Origin: Nitrospinia bacterium | GTDB lineage: Bacteria; Nitrospinota; Nitrospinia; Nitrospinales; JAJDAT01 | Assembly (NCBI GenBank): GCA_029261715.1 | Contig: JAJDAT010000049.1 | Location: 1 to 64,000 of the forward strand | Length of the DNA stretch: 64,000 nt | Direction: 5' to 3' | Shown here: in pieces, positions 52,329-60,589 of the stretch | How positions within the stretch are numbered: position 1 is the first letter of the stretch | How the letters are laid out: each line of letters begins with the position of its first letter | Program-made: the position numbers and the translations under genes | The notes under the pieces: generated by a model | Told to the model about the DNA's origin: nothing | Database searches by the model: none | The model's input: the letters and a program-made list of their open reading frames with translations, nothing else

Positions 52329-54349
52329 TACTATTGCGTTTAAAAAAAATACTATCGGGAATTGTTTTTACTTTTGCAGTTCTATTTTTCATTCCAGTAT
52401 TAGGGTTTTCAGCTCAAGAAAAAACTACTGATTGGACTGATTCTGGCAGGTCTGAAGATTATTCAGATGAAAGAATTGTTATTGCTCAAAGGGATGACTC
52501 TAAAGAACCTTTGCCAGAAATTACCGGCGTTTCAGTGTCAGAGAATACATCGGGAGTAGTTGTCCAAATACAATCTACAATTCCAATTCAATACACTATT
52601 TTTAAACTAGCAAACCCTGATCGTTTGATCATGGATATTCCTCGTGTTGACAAAGCAAAACTTGAGACAGTCATTGAAGTAAACAAAGGACCTATTTCTC
52701 AAATCCGCCCGTTATATTTTGATGAGTCTAGAGTGCTGAGATTAGAAATGACTCTGCAAAATTCAAATATTGATTATAGCGTAACAAGACTAAATGAAAA
52801 CGGAGCTCTACAAGTAAAAGTCGCTGCGAACGAAATTAAAGAAGATGTGAAACCCGTTGAGGTTGTTGAATCCGTTCAGAAAGAAAAAATACCAACACCA
52901 CCTAAAGAAACAAAAGTTGCTCAGTTAAAACCTCAAAAAATCGAAGAAAAAAAATCAGAACCCAAGCCGAGTAAGTTTAGTAAAGATCTAAAATCGCTTG
53001 CCAATACAAGTCAAGGTTTATTGGAGTCTGCGGCGGATAAAATTGCTAAAAATGAAAATAATCCAGCTTCTAAAGGCGATTCCTGTGAGCCGCTATTAGC
53101 AGGAAACAAGAAAAACATATCCTTTGATTTTCAGAGAGCGGAATTGAGGAATATATTAAGGATTATTGCGGAAACTGGTAAATTTAATATCGTAGTTTCT
53201 CCAGAAGTTTCGGGGACAGTAACGACAAGGCTTGTGGGTATTCCTTGGAATACAGCATTAAATATTATTCTAAAAAATAATGGATTGGGGCGAGAGTGTT
53301 TTGACGATATTATGAGAATTGCTACCCAGGCCCAGTTAGGACAAGAAGCGCAAGAACGTTTTCAAGTTAAACAAAATGAAATTTTTGCAATTGAAGCAAA
53401 AAAAAGAGCCGCAGACTTATTCACCGAGGTTATTAGAATCAGCTATGCAGATATCAGTACCCTAACTGATAATTTGGAAGGTTTGCGAACCGATAGAGGT
53501 CGAATCACTACCGACACAAGAACAAATACATTAGTGTTAACAGATATTAGAACTAGTCTCAATGATATGATTAATTTGGTTAAGACATTGGATATCATGC
53601 CTCCGCAGGTAATGATTGAGGCGCGAATTGTGGAATTAAATAAAAATGCCACCAAAGATCTTGGCATTCAATGGGGTGGGACTATTTCGAGAATAACAGA
53701 TAAAGAGTTTCCCAATGAAATTACAGTTGGTCCAAGCTCATTAACCACTTCAGGGTTTATTGTTGATTTGCCAACTACTAGCGCCCCAGCTGGAGGACTT
53801 GGTCTTACGCTTGGTAGTCTAGCGGGAGACACTAGGTTGGATATCCAACTGGCAGCCCTTGAATCAAAAGGACGTGGCAAAGTTATCTCAAATCCAAAAG
53901 TAACCACTTTGGATAATAGGGAAGCAAAGATCGAAAGCGGACGCAGCATTCCATATCAAACTGTTTCTCAGGATGGAACAGCGGTTGAGTTTGTAGACGC
54001 TTCTTTGAGCCTAACGGTGACACCCCATATTACTGCCGATGGCAATATTTATATGAAAATTCTGGCACAAAAAAATGCGGCTGACTTTGGTAATAGCGTT
54101 AATGGCGTCCCCTCCATTACAAAAAAAGAAGCTTCAACTGAAGTCTTGGTTAAAAATGGAGCTACAACAGTTTTAGGAGGACTTTACGAGAGCACAATAA
54201 ATGAAAATCGTAATCAGGTTCCCGTGTTAGGCAGCATTCCTATCTTAGGAAATTTGTTCCAGAAAAGGTTAGATACAGATTTGATAGAAGAGCTTTTGAT
54301 TTTTATCACTCCTGTTGTTGTTCAAGATTTTACGGAGAAATCAGAATGA
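52325..54349 (+). CDS. pilQ: Type IV pilus secretin PilQ
   Basis: A 674-residue outer-membrane channel for the pilus. In order: a signal peptide (VFTFAVLFFIPVLGFSAQ), one AMIN domain (about 55-140, peptidoglycan binding), a Lys/Pro-rich linker, one STN domain (about 260-335), a secretin_N domain (about 365-420) and the secretin barrel (about 440-670) with GKVISNPKVTTLDNREAKIE and VPVLGSIPILGNLFQ. The start is TTG, overlapping the preceding TGA; the stop overlaps aroB as ATGA. PilP and the STN-PilP protein probably contact its N domains. Confidence 0.95.
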   Translation: MILLRLKKILSGIVFTFAVLFFIPVLGFSAQEKTTDWTDSGRSEDYSDERIVIAQRDDSKEPLPEITGVSVSENTSGVVVQIQSTIPIQYTIFKLANPDRLIMDIPRVDKAKLETVIEVNKGPISQIRPLYFDESRVLRLEMTLQNSNIDYSVTRLNENGALQVKVAANEIKEDVKPVEVVESVQKEKIPTPPKETKVAQLKPQKIEEKKSEPKPSKFSKDLKSLANTSQGLLESAADKIAKNENNPASKGDSCEPLLAGNKKNISFDFQRAELRNILRIIAETGKFNIVVSPEVSGTVTTRLVGIPWNTALNIILKNNGLGRECFDDIMRIATQAQLGQEAQERFQVKQNEIFAIEAKKRAADLFTEVIRISYADISTLTDNLEGLRTDRGRITTDTRTNTLVLTDIRTSLNDMINLVKTLDIMPPQVMIEARIVELNKNATKDLGIQWGGTISRITDKEFPNEITVGPSSLTTSGFIVDLPTTSAPAGGLGLTLGSLAGDTRLDIQLAALESKGRGKVISNPKVTTLDNREAKIESGRSIPYQTVSQDGTAVEFVDASLSLTVTPHITADGNIYMKILAQKNAADFGNSVNGVPSITKKEASTEVLVKNGATTVLGGLYESTINENRNQVPVLGSIPILGNLFQKRLDTDLIEELLIFITPVVVQDFTEKSE

Positions 54350-55431
54350 AGCGTTTGACCGTAAACTTGGGATCAAGAAGCTACGATATTCTTATTGGCT
54401 CTGCAACTTTAGATCAAATAGGACCAATTCTTGGCAAAATTGGTAATAGCGGTATGCGGGCCGTAATTGTAACCAATCCTGTAATAGATAAACTGTATGG
54501 CGATAGAACAAGGTTAAGTATAGAGAAAGCTGGATTTCAGGTAGATACAATTCAATTTTCCGAAGGCGAGGAACATAAATCTTTAGCTTCAGCAGAAAAG
54601 GCTTACGATTACTTAATGGAATTTAATTGCGATCGAAATACTATCTTAGTCGCTCTCGGAGGAGGAGTTATCGGGGATTTGACAGGGTTTATCGCGGCAA
54701 CTTTTATGCGAGGCATTCCATTTGTTCAGATTCCTACAACTCTTTTGTCGCAAGTAGATAGTAGCGTTGGTGGCAAAACGGCGGTAAACCATCCTCGTGG
54801 AAAAAATATAATTGGAGCTTTTTATCAGCCTAAAGTTGTCTTAATAGATTTAGAAACGTTGTCAACACTGCCATCAGATGAATTTAGAGCCGGTCTTGCA
54901 GAAGTGGTGAAGTATGGCGTTATTGCAGACCCTGAGTTATTCGACTATCTAAATGAAAACTCAGAAAGAATTTTGAATTTAGATTCTGAATGTTTGAGCA
55001 GGATAATAGAAACTTCGTGCGCAATTAAAGCGCAAGTTGTTGAAAGCGATGAAAGAGAAAGTAGACGGCGGATGATTTTAAATTTTGGACATACTTTTGG
55101 TCATGCAGTAGAGGCTTTGACGCAATATGTTCAATATAAACACGGTGAGGCTGTTGCTATTGGAATGGCGTTTGCGTCGCTCTTATCGAACGAAATGAAT
55201 AAGTGCTCACCTTCAGTTGGAGAGCGTGTCGAAGAACTATTGATGAAATTAAATTTGCCAATCAAATCGCCGAATTTAAATTCAAATGAAGTCATTGAAT
55301 CTATGTACCATGATAAAAAAACGACTGCAAAAAAGATTAAATTCATTCTTGCAAAGAAAATTGGTGAAGTTGAAATAATTGATGAGATTCCAGAGATTAC
55401 TTTAAAAAAGACTCTTGATAATTTTTTGTAA
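54346..55431 (+). CDS. aroB: 3-dehydroquinate synthase
   Basis: A 361-residue shikimate-pathway enzyme. Features: FSEGEEHKSL, the NAD-binding LVALGGGVIGDLTGFIAA, QIPTTLLSQVDSSVGGKTAV with catalytic Lys, and the zinc-binding segments EFRAGLAEVVKYG and LNFGHTFGHAVE. The 4-base overlap with pilQ places it in the pil operon. pilQ followed by aroK/aroB is a recurrent arrangement in proteobacteria; here aroK is absent between them. Confidence 0.96.
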   Translation: MKRLTVNLGSRSYDILIGSATLDQIGPILGKIGNSGMRAVIVTNPVIDKLYGDRTRLSIEKAGFQVDTIQFSEGEEHKSLASAEKAYDYLMEFNCDRNTILVALGGGVIGDLTGFIAATFMRGIPFVQIPTTLLSQVDSSVGGKTAVNHPRGKNIIGAFYQPKVVLIDLETLSTLPSDEFRAGLAEVVKYGVIADPELFDYLNENSERILNLDSECLSRIIETSCAIKAQVVESDERESRRRMILNFGHTFGHAVEALTQYVQYKHGEAVAIGMAFASLLSNEMNKCSPSVGERVEELLMKLNLPIKSPNLNSNEVIESMYHDKKTTAKKIKFILAKKIGEVEIIDEIPEITLKKTLDNFL

Positions 55432-55490
55432 ATAGTTGAAAATAATAATTCAATCGACTTAATTTTTTGAAGAAAGGTTAACTGGTTTCC

Positions 55491-56099
55491 ATGAAACGGA
55501 AAGCCGAAATCTTTAGATGGTTTTTTATAATATTGTTGGCTGCTTCAGCGGGTCTTTATTATGGTTGTGGTTCTGTGAGTAATGAATCCAGCGGCGGTGA
55601 TGGTAGCGTTTCTACGACTGTTGGCGGTTCTACATCAGTGGGGAATGATGTTACGCTTAATATTACGTCAAACCGTAATTCAATGAAGGTTGGGGATCTG
55701 GCATTAATAAACATTGAAGTTTCTTGCACTCCTCGAGTGGGTAATGCTACATGTCCTACAGATGGCACAAACTTTGTGTTCGCAGCTAATCCCATCAATG
55801 CAGCTGATACCTCGCAGGCAGATTTTGATATTGTTGCGAACTACACTAATTCGGGAGAAGGTACTCTTTCGCAAGTAACAAATACCTTAACTTTAGCGGC
55901 AGGAACTCGGCAAAACCTTACTGCTTCTCCCCCTGTTTCGGTTGTGCCAGGTGGTACTACCAGCGCAGCCATTTTTACTGTCACGGTTACAGGAGTTAGC
56001 CCTGGGTCTTCTGTATTTACGGCACAATCTTTTGATGCTGTGGCTTCCTTAGTAATTGACATTTTTGCGAATACTACTTCTCCAATTACCGGAAATTAA
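55491..56099 (+). CDS. Lipoprotein, Gly/Ser/Thr-rich
   Basis: A 202-residue lipoprotein with a signal peptide and lipobox YYGC (Cys26), then a Gly/Ser-rich tether (NESSGGDGSVSTTVGG). The rest is Thr/Ser/Asn-rich and all-beta in pattern (DVTLNITSNRNSMKVGDLAL, VSPGSSVFTAQSFDAVASLV), like a surface Ig-like domain. Two cysteines (SCTPRVGNATC) may form a disulfide. I do not recognise a family. It sits between aroB and the ligase-like gene, in the same direction, so it belongs to the pilus region by position. Confidence 0.7.
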   Translation: MKRKAEIFRWFFIILLAASAGLYYGCGSVSNESSGGDGSVSTTVGGSTSVGNDVTLNITSNRNSMKVGDLALINIEVSCTPRVGNATCPTDGTNFVFAANPINAADTSQADFDIVANYTNSGEGTLSQVTNTLTLAAGTRQNLTASPPVSVVPGGTTSAAIFTVTVTGVSPGSSVFTAQSFDAVASLVIDIFANTTSPITGN

Positions 56100-56149
56100 A
56101 ACTTTCACAAGTCTTAGCTTTTTTAATCCCTTCCAATAAGGCGCGTTTC

Positions 56150-57334
56150 ATGCGCTATAAACACATACTCTGCGCCGCCATTTTGGTAATCCCTTGGGTT
56201 TTTTCTTTTCCACCTGAAGATGATTGGGCGCGTGGTATTAAAGAAAGAGCGTTGCTTTCTTTTTTTGCTTTATTACCAGCCTATTTTATTTGGTTTCATA
56301 ATAAATGGTTAGCGAGCCTTCTGGTTTATTTAAACCTGTTTACTATGTTTCGAGATAATGACGTCTCTTTTTCTGCTTTCATTATTGTATTAGCTTATTC
56401 CGGTTTTTATTTAATGATTCAGCGTATCCATGATGATTTTTTATGGTTAAAAAAGGTGATTGCTTTTTCTTTTGGGTTAGTATTTTTTTATGGAGTTCTG
56501 CAACTATTTAACTTCCATCCGATACTATCAATGGTGAATTCTGTCATTCAATGGGAAGGAGAACTATTTGCTAAGAAATTTACAGAACGACTATCTGAAA
56601 AAGGGGAACTCAAAGAAAGTAGATTTGAAATAAAGGGGAAAACTTATTTGAAAGCTATCGTTTATAAAAGGGCGGGAAACTTGATGATAACCAATCTAGA
56701 ATGGGTTTTACCTACTAAGGGTAAACAATTACTACGGGTTAATGGAATGTTTGGTAACCCTAATGATTGGCTAGGATATGTATTGGTAACATTTCCTTTT
56801 GTTTTCTATTTTATAAAATCAAAACAGATCCCCTGGCTTTTAACCATAGTCATCTTCATGGTATCTGCTGTTTTAGCTTTAAAATATAACCCTCCCAAAG
56901 AATATCGAAATTTAGCCGCTGGCATTGGCCCATCGGTAAGCATTCGCCTGCAAATATATAATGAAATTTTTGACCAGTATAAAGAGCGTTGGGTTATAGG
57001 CCATGGTCTAGGCACCTTTAAAATAAAGTTTCCGCTAAAACAAAAGTTTAAAACTTTTGGAGTTTTTACTTATGCTCACAATGATGGACTACAATTTCTT
57101 TATGAAACAGGACTGGTAGGTTTTATCTTGTTAATTGGCGCAATTATTAGTCCTTTAAAAAATATAAGGCTATTGGAAAAAGATACTTTAATTCTATGTA
57201 GTTCTTTAGGAGTATTTGTTGCGTTTTCATGTATTAACTTCCCAGCTCATATTGCTCCAACCATGTTAACCGCAATGGTTGCATTTAGCCTTCTAAGCCG
57301 TAGCGCAGCAATTAATCGCCCCACTAAAGTATAG
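56150..57334 (+). CDS. O-antigen-ligase-like (Wzy_C) membrane protein
   Basis: A 394-residue polytopic protein with about ten hydrophobic segments. A long periplasmic loop and the sequence GNPNDWLGYVLVTFPFVFYF, then VIGHGLGTFK and YAHNDGLQFLYETGLVGFIL, match the Wzy_C/O-antigen ligase family. The family covers lipopolysaccharide O-antigen ligases, polymerases and pilin O-oligosaccharyltransferases (PglL/PilO-type). Being between pilQ-aroB and the minor-pilin operon, a pilin-glycosylating role is attractive but is inference. Confidence 0.8.
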   Translation: MRYKHILCAAILVIPWVFSFPPEDDWARGIKERALLSFFALLPAYFIWFHNKWLASLLVYLNLFTMFRDNDVSFSAFIIVLAYSGFYLMIQRIHDDFLWLKKVIAFSFGLVFFYGVLQLFNFHPILSMVNSVIQWEGELFAKKFTERLSEKGELKESRFEIKGKTYLKAIVYKRAGNLMITNLEWVLPTKGKQLLRVNGMFGNPNDWLGYVLVTFPFVFYFIKSKQIPWLLTIVIFMVSAVLALKYNPPKEYRNLAAGIGPSVSIRLQIYNEIFDQYKERWVIGHGLGTFKIKFPLKQKFKTFGVFTYAHNDGLQFLYETGLVGFILLIGAIISPLKNIRLLEKDTLILCSSLGVFVAFSCINFPAHIAPTMLTAMVAFSLLSRSAAINRPTKV

Positions 57335-57455
57335 CTTTATTCAAAAATTCTTTTTTAGCCTATTTTGATGATGTTCATTTTTTAGCGTGGAGGTGTATAA
57401 AATTTTGAACAATGGCTAATAAAAAATACATATTTTTATTGAATTTCCTTGCTGG

Positions 57456-57527
57456 AATCTCAAATCGAGATATAATTAAAAATAAATTCCCCGATAAATT
57501 AGGCTTTGCAAGGTTTCGTTTGAGATT
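57456..57527. promoter_or_regulatory. Inverted repeat upstream of the pilin operon
   Basis: AATCTCAAA (57456-57464) and TTTGAGATT (57519-57527) are perfect 9-bp inverted repeats, 54 bases apart. The right arm touches the -24 element. It may be a regulator site, for example for an enhancer-binding protein. Confidence 0.4.
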
Positions 57528-57542
57528 GGCATTCAAATTGCT
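57527..57542 (+). promoter_or_regulatory. Sigma-54-type promoter for the minor-pilin operon
   Basis: TGGCAT, five bases, TTGCT matches the -24/-12 consensus (TGGCAC-N5-TTGCW) at all but one position with correct spacing. Transcription would begin near 57554, 27 bases before the FimT ATG. Pilin genes are classic sigma-54 targets through PilSR. Confidence 0.55.
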
Positions 57543-57580
57543 TTGTTAACGTTAAAGAAAATTTTTCCAATCCAAAAACT

Positions 57581-58189
57581 ATGAAATTAAAAAAACTCAA
57601 AATACAAGAACTGGAACACAACCCTATTAATTGGCAAGAAGGTTTCACAATGATTGAAATGTTGGGGACCTTGGCAATAATGGGAATTGTTATGATATTT
57701 GCTATCCCTAATATGAATCAGTGGATAGAGAGAAGCCGTGCTGAAGCGGTTGCTCGTCAAATCTATTTTGATTTGCAGTTGGCTCGATCAAAAGCGGTTA
57801 GGAATCACAACAATGTGATTGTTTCTTTTCAAAATACTGGGACTCATCAATACACTGTTCACGTCGATACGAATGAAGATGGGACCCAAGACGGTGGAGA
57901 AGAAATTACTACCGTAACTTTGAAAGATAATATTGTTTTTGGAATTAATACAGGGATTAGCGATATTGATGGAAACGCCTTAACTTCTGGCATTTCAATG
58001 GGTGGCGATAAAAAAATTACGTTTAATGCAAGAGGTAGCGCGGGAGAAAGCGGTTCTGTTTACGTTCTTCCTTCAGCGGATGTATCGGTAAAAAACGATC
58101 TTTCGAGAGCGGTTAGCGTTATTCAAGCAACTGGCGCTGTCGAATACTGGAAATATTCTTCTGGAGCTTCGCCAGGACCATGGGCATGA
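57581..58189 (+). CDS. GspH/FimT-type minor pilin
   Basis: A 202-residue prepilin. A 25-residue leader ends in G, cleaved before FTMIEMLGTLAIMGIVMIFA, the class III prepilin motif with Glu5. The body has the GspH pattern (ERSRAEAVARQIYFDLQLAR, SKAVRNHNNVIVSF). Minor pilins of this type prime pilus assembly. The leader is longer than usual. It is first in an operon of four pilin-like genes with 4-base or short overlaps. Confidence 0.9.
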   Translation: MKLKKLKIQELEHNPINWQEGFTMIEMLGTLAIMGIVMIFAIPNMNQWIERSRAEAVARQIYFDLQLARSKAVRNHNNVIVSFQNTGTHQYTVHVDTNEDGTQDGGEEITTVTLKDNIVFGINTGISDIDGNALTSGISMGGDKKITFNARGSAGESGSVYVLPSADVSVKNDLSRAVSVIQATGAVEYWKYSSGASPGPWA

Positions 58190-58740
58190 TAACTTTTAAA
58201 CAAAAAATGGTAAAAAAACTTTTTCCCAACCATTTTGGAAAACTAATAAAAAACCAAAATGGATTAACCATGTTGGAAGTAGCCATTGGTCTCGTAATTT
58301 TAGCGGTGGCGCTTGTGGCATTCCTTTCGTCAGCTGGAAATGTTTCTTATTTCAATAAAAGAGCGGAACAAGAAAATAAAGCTACTCAGCTAGCCAGCAA
58401 TAAAATGGAAGAAATAAAGCGGATTTCCACAAATGAAGCTACGGGAAGCGATTATGGGTTTTCTTACGTGACTTCTCAGACGGGCCTCCTTGCTTCAATG
58501 ACGCGTAACAGTGCTTATAAGTATTCAAGTAGCGAAACAGAAGATGATTATACGACAACGACAACTTTAGAAGTTTACGATACCTCGACGGGGGCAGTTG
58601 CGAACGGAGATGTTTCCTTTGATACTCCCGATCAAATACGCGTTATACAATCGACAGTAGAGGTAACCTGGACCGATATGAAGGGACAATCCAAAAGCGT
58701 TCAACTTGCGACGCTTTTACACCGTAGACAATTTATCTAA
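58186..58740 (+). CDS. PilV-type minor pilin
   Basis: A 184-residue prepilin. The cleavage site is NG before LTMLEVAIGLVILAVALVAF, with Glu5. The rest carries QLASNKMEEIKRIST and a long Thr-rich beta region. The ATG at 58186 overlaps the fimT stop (ATGA), with AGGA 8 bases upstream; the ATG at 58180 lies too near this site. Its neighbours place it in the minor-pilin cluster. Confidence 0.88.
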   Translation: MITFKQKMVKKLFPNHFGKLIKNQNGLTMLEVAIGLVILAVALVAFLSSAGNVSYFNKRAEQENKATQLASNKMEEIKRISTNEATGSDYGFSYVTSQTGLLASMTRNSAYKYSSSETEDDYTTTTTLEVYDTSTGAVANGDVSFDTPDQIRVIQSTVEVTWTDMKGQSKSVQLATLLHRRQFI

Positions 58741-58759
58741 AATTAAAATAGGTGTTGAG

Positions 58760-60589
58760 GTGAATATCAAATCAAAACAAGAAAAATTGTGGCGGTCAGT
58801 TTTAGCCAATGAGAATGGAATTTCTCTCATCATGTTTTTGGCGATTGTTTCCCTATTAGCTGTTTTAGCCTTAGGAGCTTTGCAATCGGCCAATCTAAAT
58901 ATTTTAAGTTCTGATTCGCATAAGAAGATAAAAAGAGCATTCTACTCTGCTGAGGTAGGATTAGATTTAGCGGTAGACGCTATTATTACAGAATTTGAAA
59001 ACCTGAGTAGCTATACACAGTCTGCAGATTATGACGGAGCCGACGGTGACGGGTTTATTTCTCGAACGTTTAATAATTATACCGTTTCTTATAAGGTAAC
59101 TAATCCTTCAGGAAAGTTTGTTTATCAAACTGTTAGCGGAAATAATCTAATTAATCATTACGCTCATACTTATAAAATCGAGGCCAAGTCGGTTTCTACC
59201 AAAGATGGTTCTAAAAATGATCTCAAAGAGACGGTTAGAATATTAGAAACGCCATTGGTTCAATTTTTTATCTTTTACGGTGGAAGCGGTAACGCGGCTG
59301 ATTTGGAAATACTCCCTGGTCCAACTTTGAATAGTTGGGGCAGAATTCATTCTAATGGCGATATTTATGTCGGAACGAATAATTATTTTAATTTACGAAA
59401 CTATGACGAGTCGGGAATTATTTCACCGCATGCTATGACGGCAACGGGCAGTATTTATTTGAAAAGAAAAAATAACGGATCGACTTACTCGGGAGACCAT
59501 GTTGTCGTAAAAACCGCAAGCACAGGGACTAGTTTTACTCCTACGACTATCTTTACGGGGGATATTACAAAAGATAATGAAGAAAGCGAAGAGGCGCGTT
59601 TCGGTAATTATGTTTTAGTTAATGAAGATATTTTGACGGCCACAAATAAAACGGCTTTCAATCGCGGTGGTTTTTATGAAACTCGGGCCGGTGATCCAGA
59701 CGCTTCAAATATTGACGGCATTAAAATTGTGGGGACAGGGGGAGTTGGCGACGGTATTACCATAACCGTTTCCCAGCCGAGCGCAAATACAGATGTAACA
59801 AGTCTATTGGCGACCAATCCCCCTAGCATATCGGAAGGAGTTGCAAGCACGACGGTCGATTCTCCGCCAATTTACGAATCTACCAGCGCTTTTACCGATA
59901 ACCGAGAAGATAGAGCTGTCAGTTTTACCGATATCGATTTAAATTTACTCGAGCAATGGTATGTTGAGTATTTGAGTAACCAAAGTTTGAGTTTGAAATC
60001 AGCTTCTGATAGCGATGGAGGCGGGGGAATATTAGTATACGCTTCGCGGTCTGCTAATGCCAGTTCTGCAAACGATTCCGATCCTATGCAAGCGATTCGT
60101 TTAGTTAAAAGCGTTACGCCGCAATTGTTGGATGAGACAACTGTAGCTTCGGATAATGCCATTTACGTACAGGGTGATTTTAATACGGTATCTACTCGTG
60201 GAGTGGCGTTAATAGGCGATGCTGTTAATATTTTATCGAACAATTGGTCGGATCCTGGCGGTTGTAATTCAGCTTCCAATACCACTTATAACGCCGCCTT
60301 TTTTGGAGGTAATGTTCCAACACCTGAAGGAGGCGGGACTTATAGCGGTGGCTTGGAAAATTATCCAAGAATGCACGAAAAATGGTCCGGAAAAACGGCG
60401 TACATCAATGGATCGTTTATTAATTTGTGGTCGAGCTCTCAAGCGACAGGAAGCTGGAGTTATGGGTGTCCAGTTTATACAGCTCCAACTCGGACTTGGG
60501 GATGGGATGTGAATTTTCAAAACCCCTCTTATTGGCCCCCTTTTATTCCTTCCATTTTTAGCGTCGAAAGGGTGGGACAAATAGAATGA
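58760..60589 (+). CDS. Large PilX-type pilus assembly protein
   Basis: A 609-residue protein, about three times the length of a usual PilX. The N-terminus NGISLIMFLAIVSLLAVLALGALQ lacks the Glu5 of true prepilins, as in PilX. The middle has SWGRIHSNGDIYVGTNNYFN and a DUF7305-like region, later AIYVQGDFNTVSTRGVALIG and SNNWSDPGG. These domains occur on large tip-like pilins. I use the GTG at 58760 with ATAGG 7 bases upstream; an upstream in-frame codon at 58706 would overlap pilV. The stop overlaps the next start. Confidence 0.82.
   Translation: MNIKSKQEKLWRSVLANENGISLIMFLAIVSLLAVLALGALQSANLNILSSDSHKKIKRAFYSAEVGLDLAVDAIITEFENLSSYTQSADYDGADGDGFISRTFNNYTVSYKVTNPSGKFVYQTVSGNNLINHYAHTYKIEAKSVSTKDGSKNDLKETVRILETPLVQFFIFYGGSGNAADLEILPGPTLNSWGRIHSNGDIYVGTNNYFNLRNYDESGIISPHAMTATGSIYLKRKNNGSTYSGDHVVVKTASTGTSFTPTTIFTGDITKDNEESEEARFGNYVLVNEDILTATNKTAFNRGGFYETRAGDPDASNIDGIKIVGTGGVGDGITITVSQPSANTDVTSLLATNPPSISEGVASTTVDSPPIYESTSAFTDNREDRAVSFTDIDLNLLEQWYVEYLSNQSLSLKSASDSDGGGGILVYASRSANASSANDSDPMQAIRLVKSVTPQLLDETTVASDNAIYVQGDFNTVSTRGVALIGDAVNILSNNWSDPGGCNSASNTTYNAAFFGGNVPTPEGGGTYSGGLENYPRMHEKWSGKTAYINGSFINLWSSSQATGSWSYGCPVYTAPTRTWGWDVNFQNPSYWPPFIPSIFSVERVGQIE

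Larger units (their letters stand above)
57335..57580. other. Intergenic region before the minor-pilin operon
   Basis: The 246-base gap contains a 9-bp inverted repeat (57456-57464 and 57519-57527) and a sigma-54-type promoter described separately. Nothing else stands out in the AT-rich first half. Confidence 0.4.
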
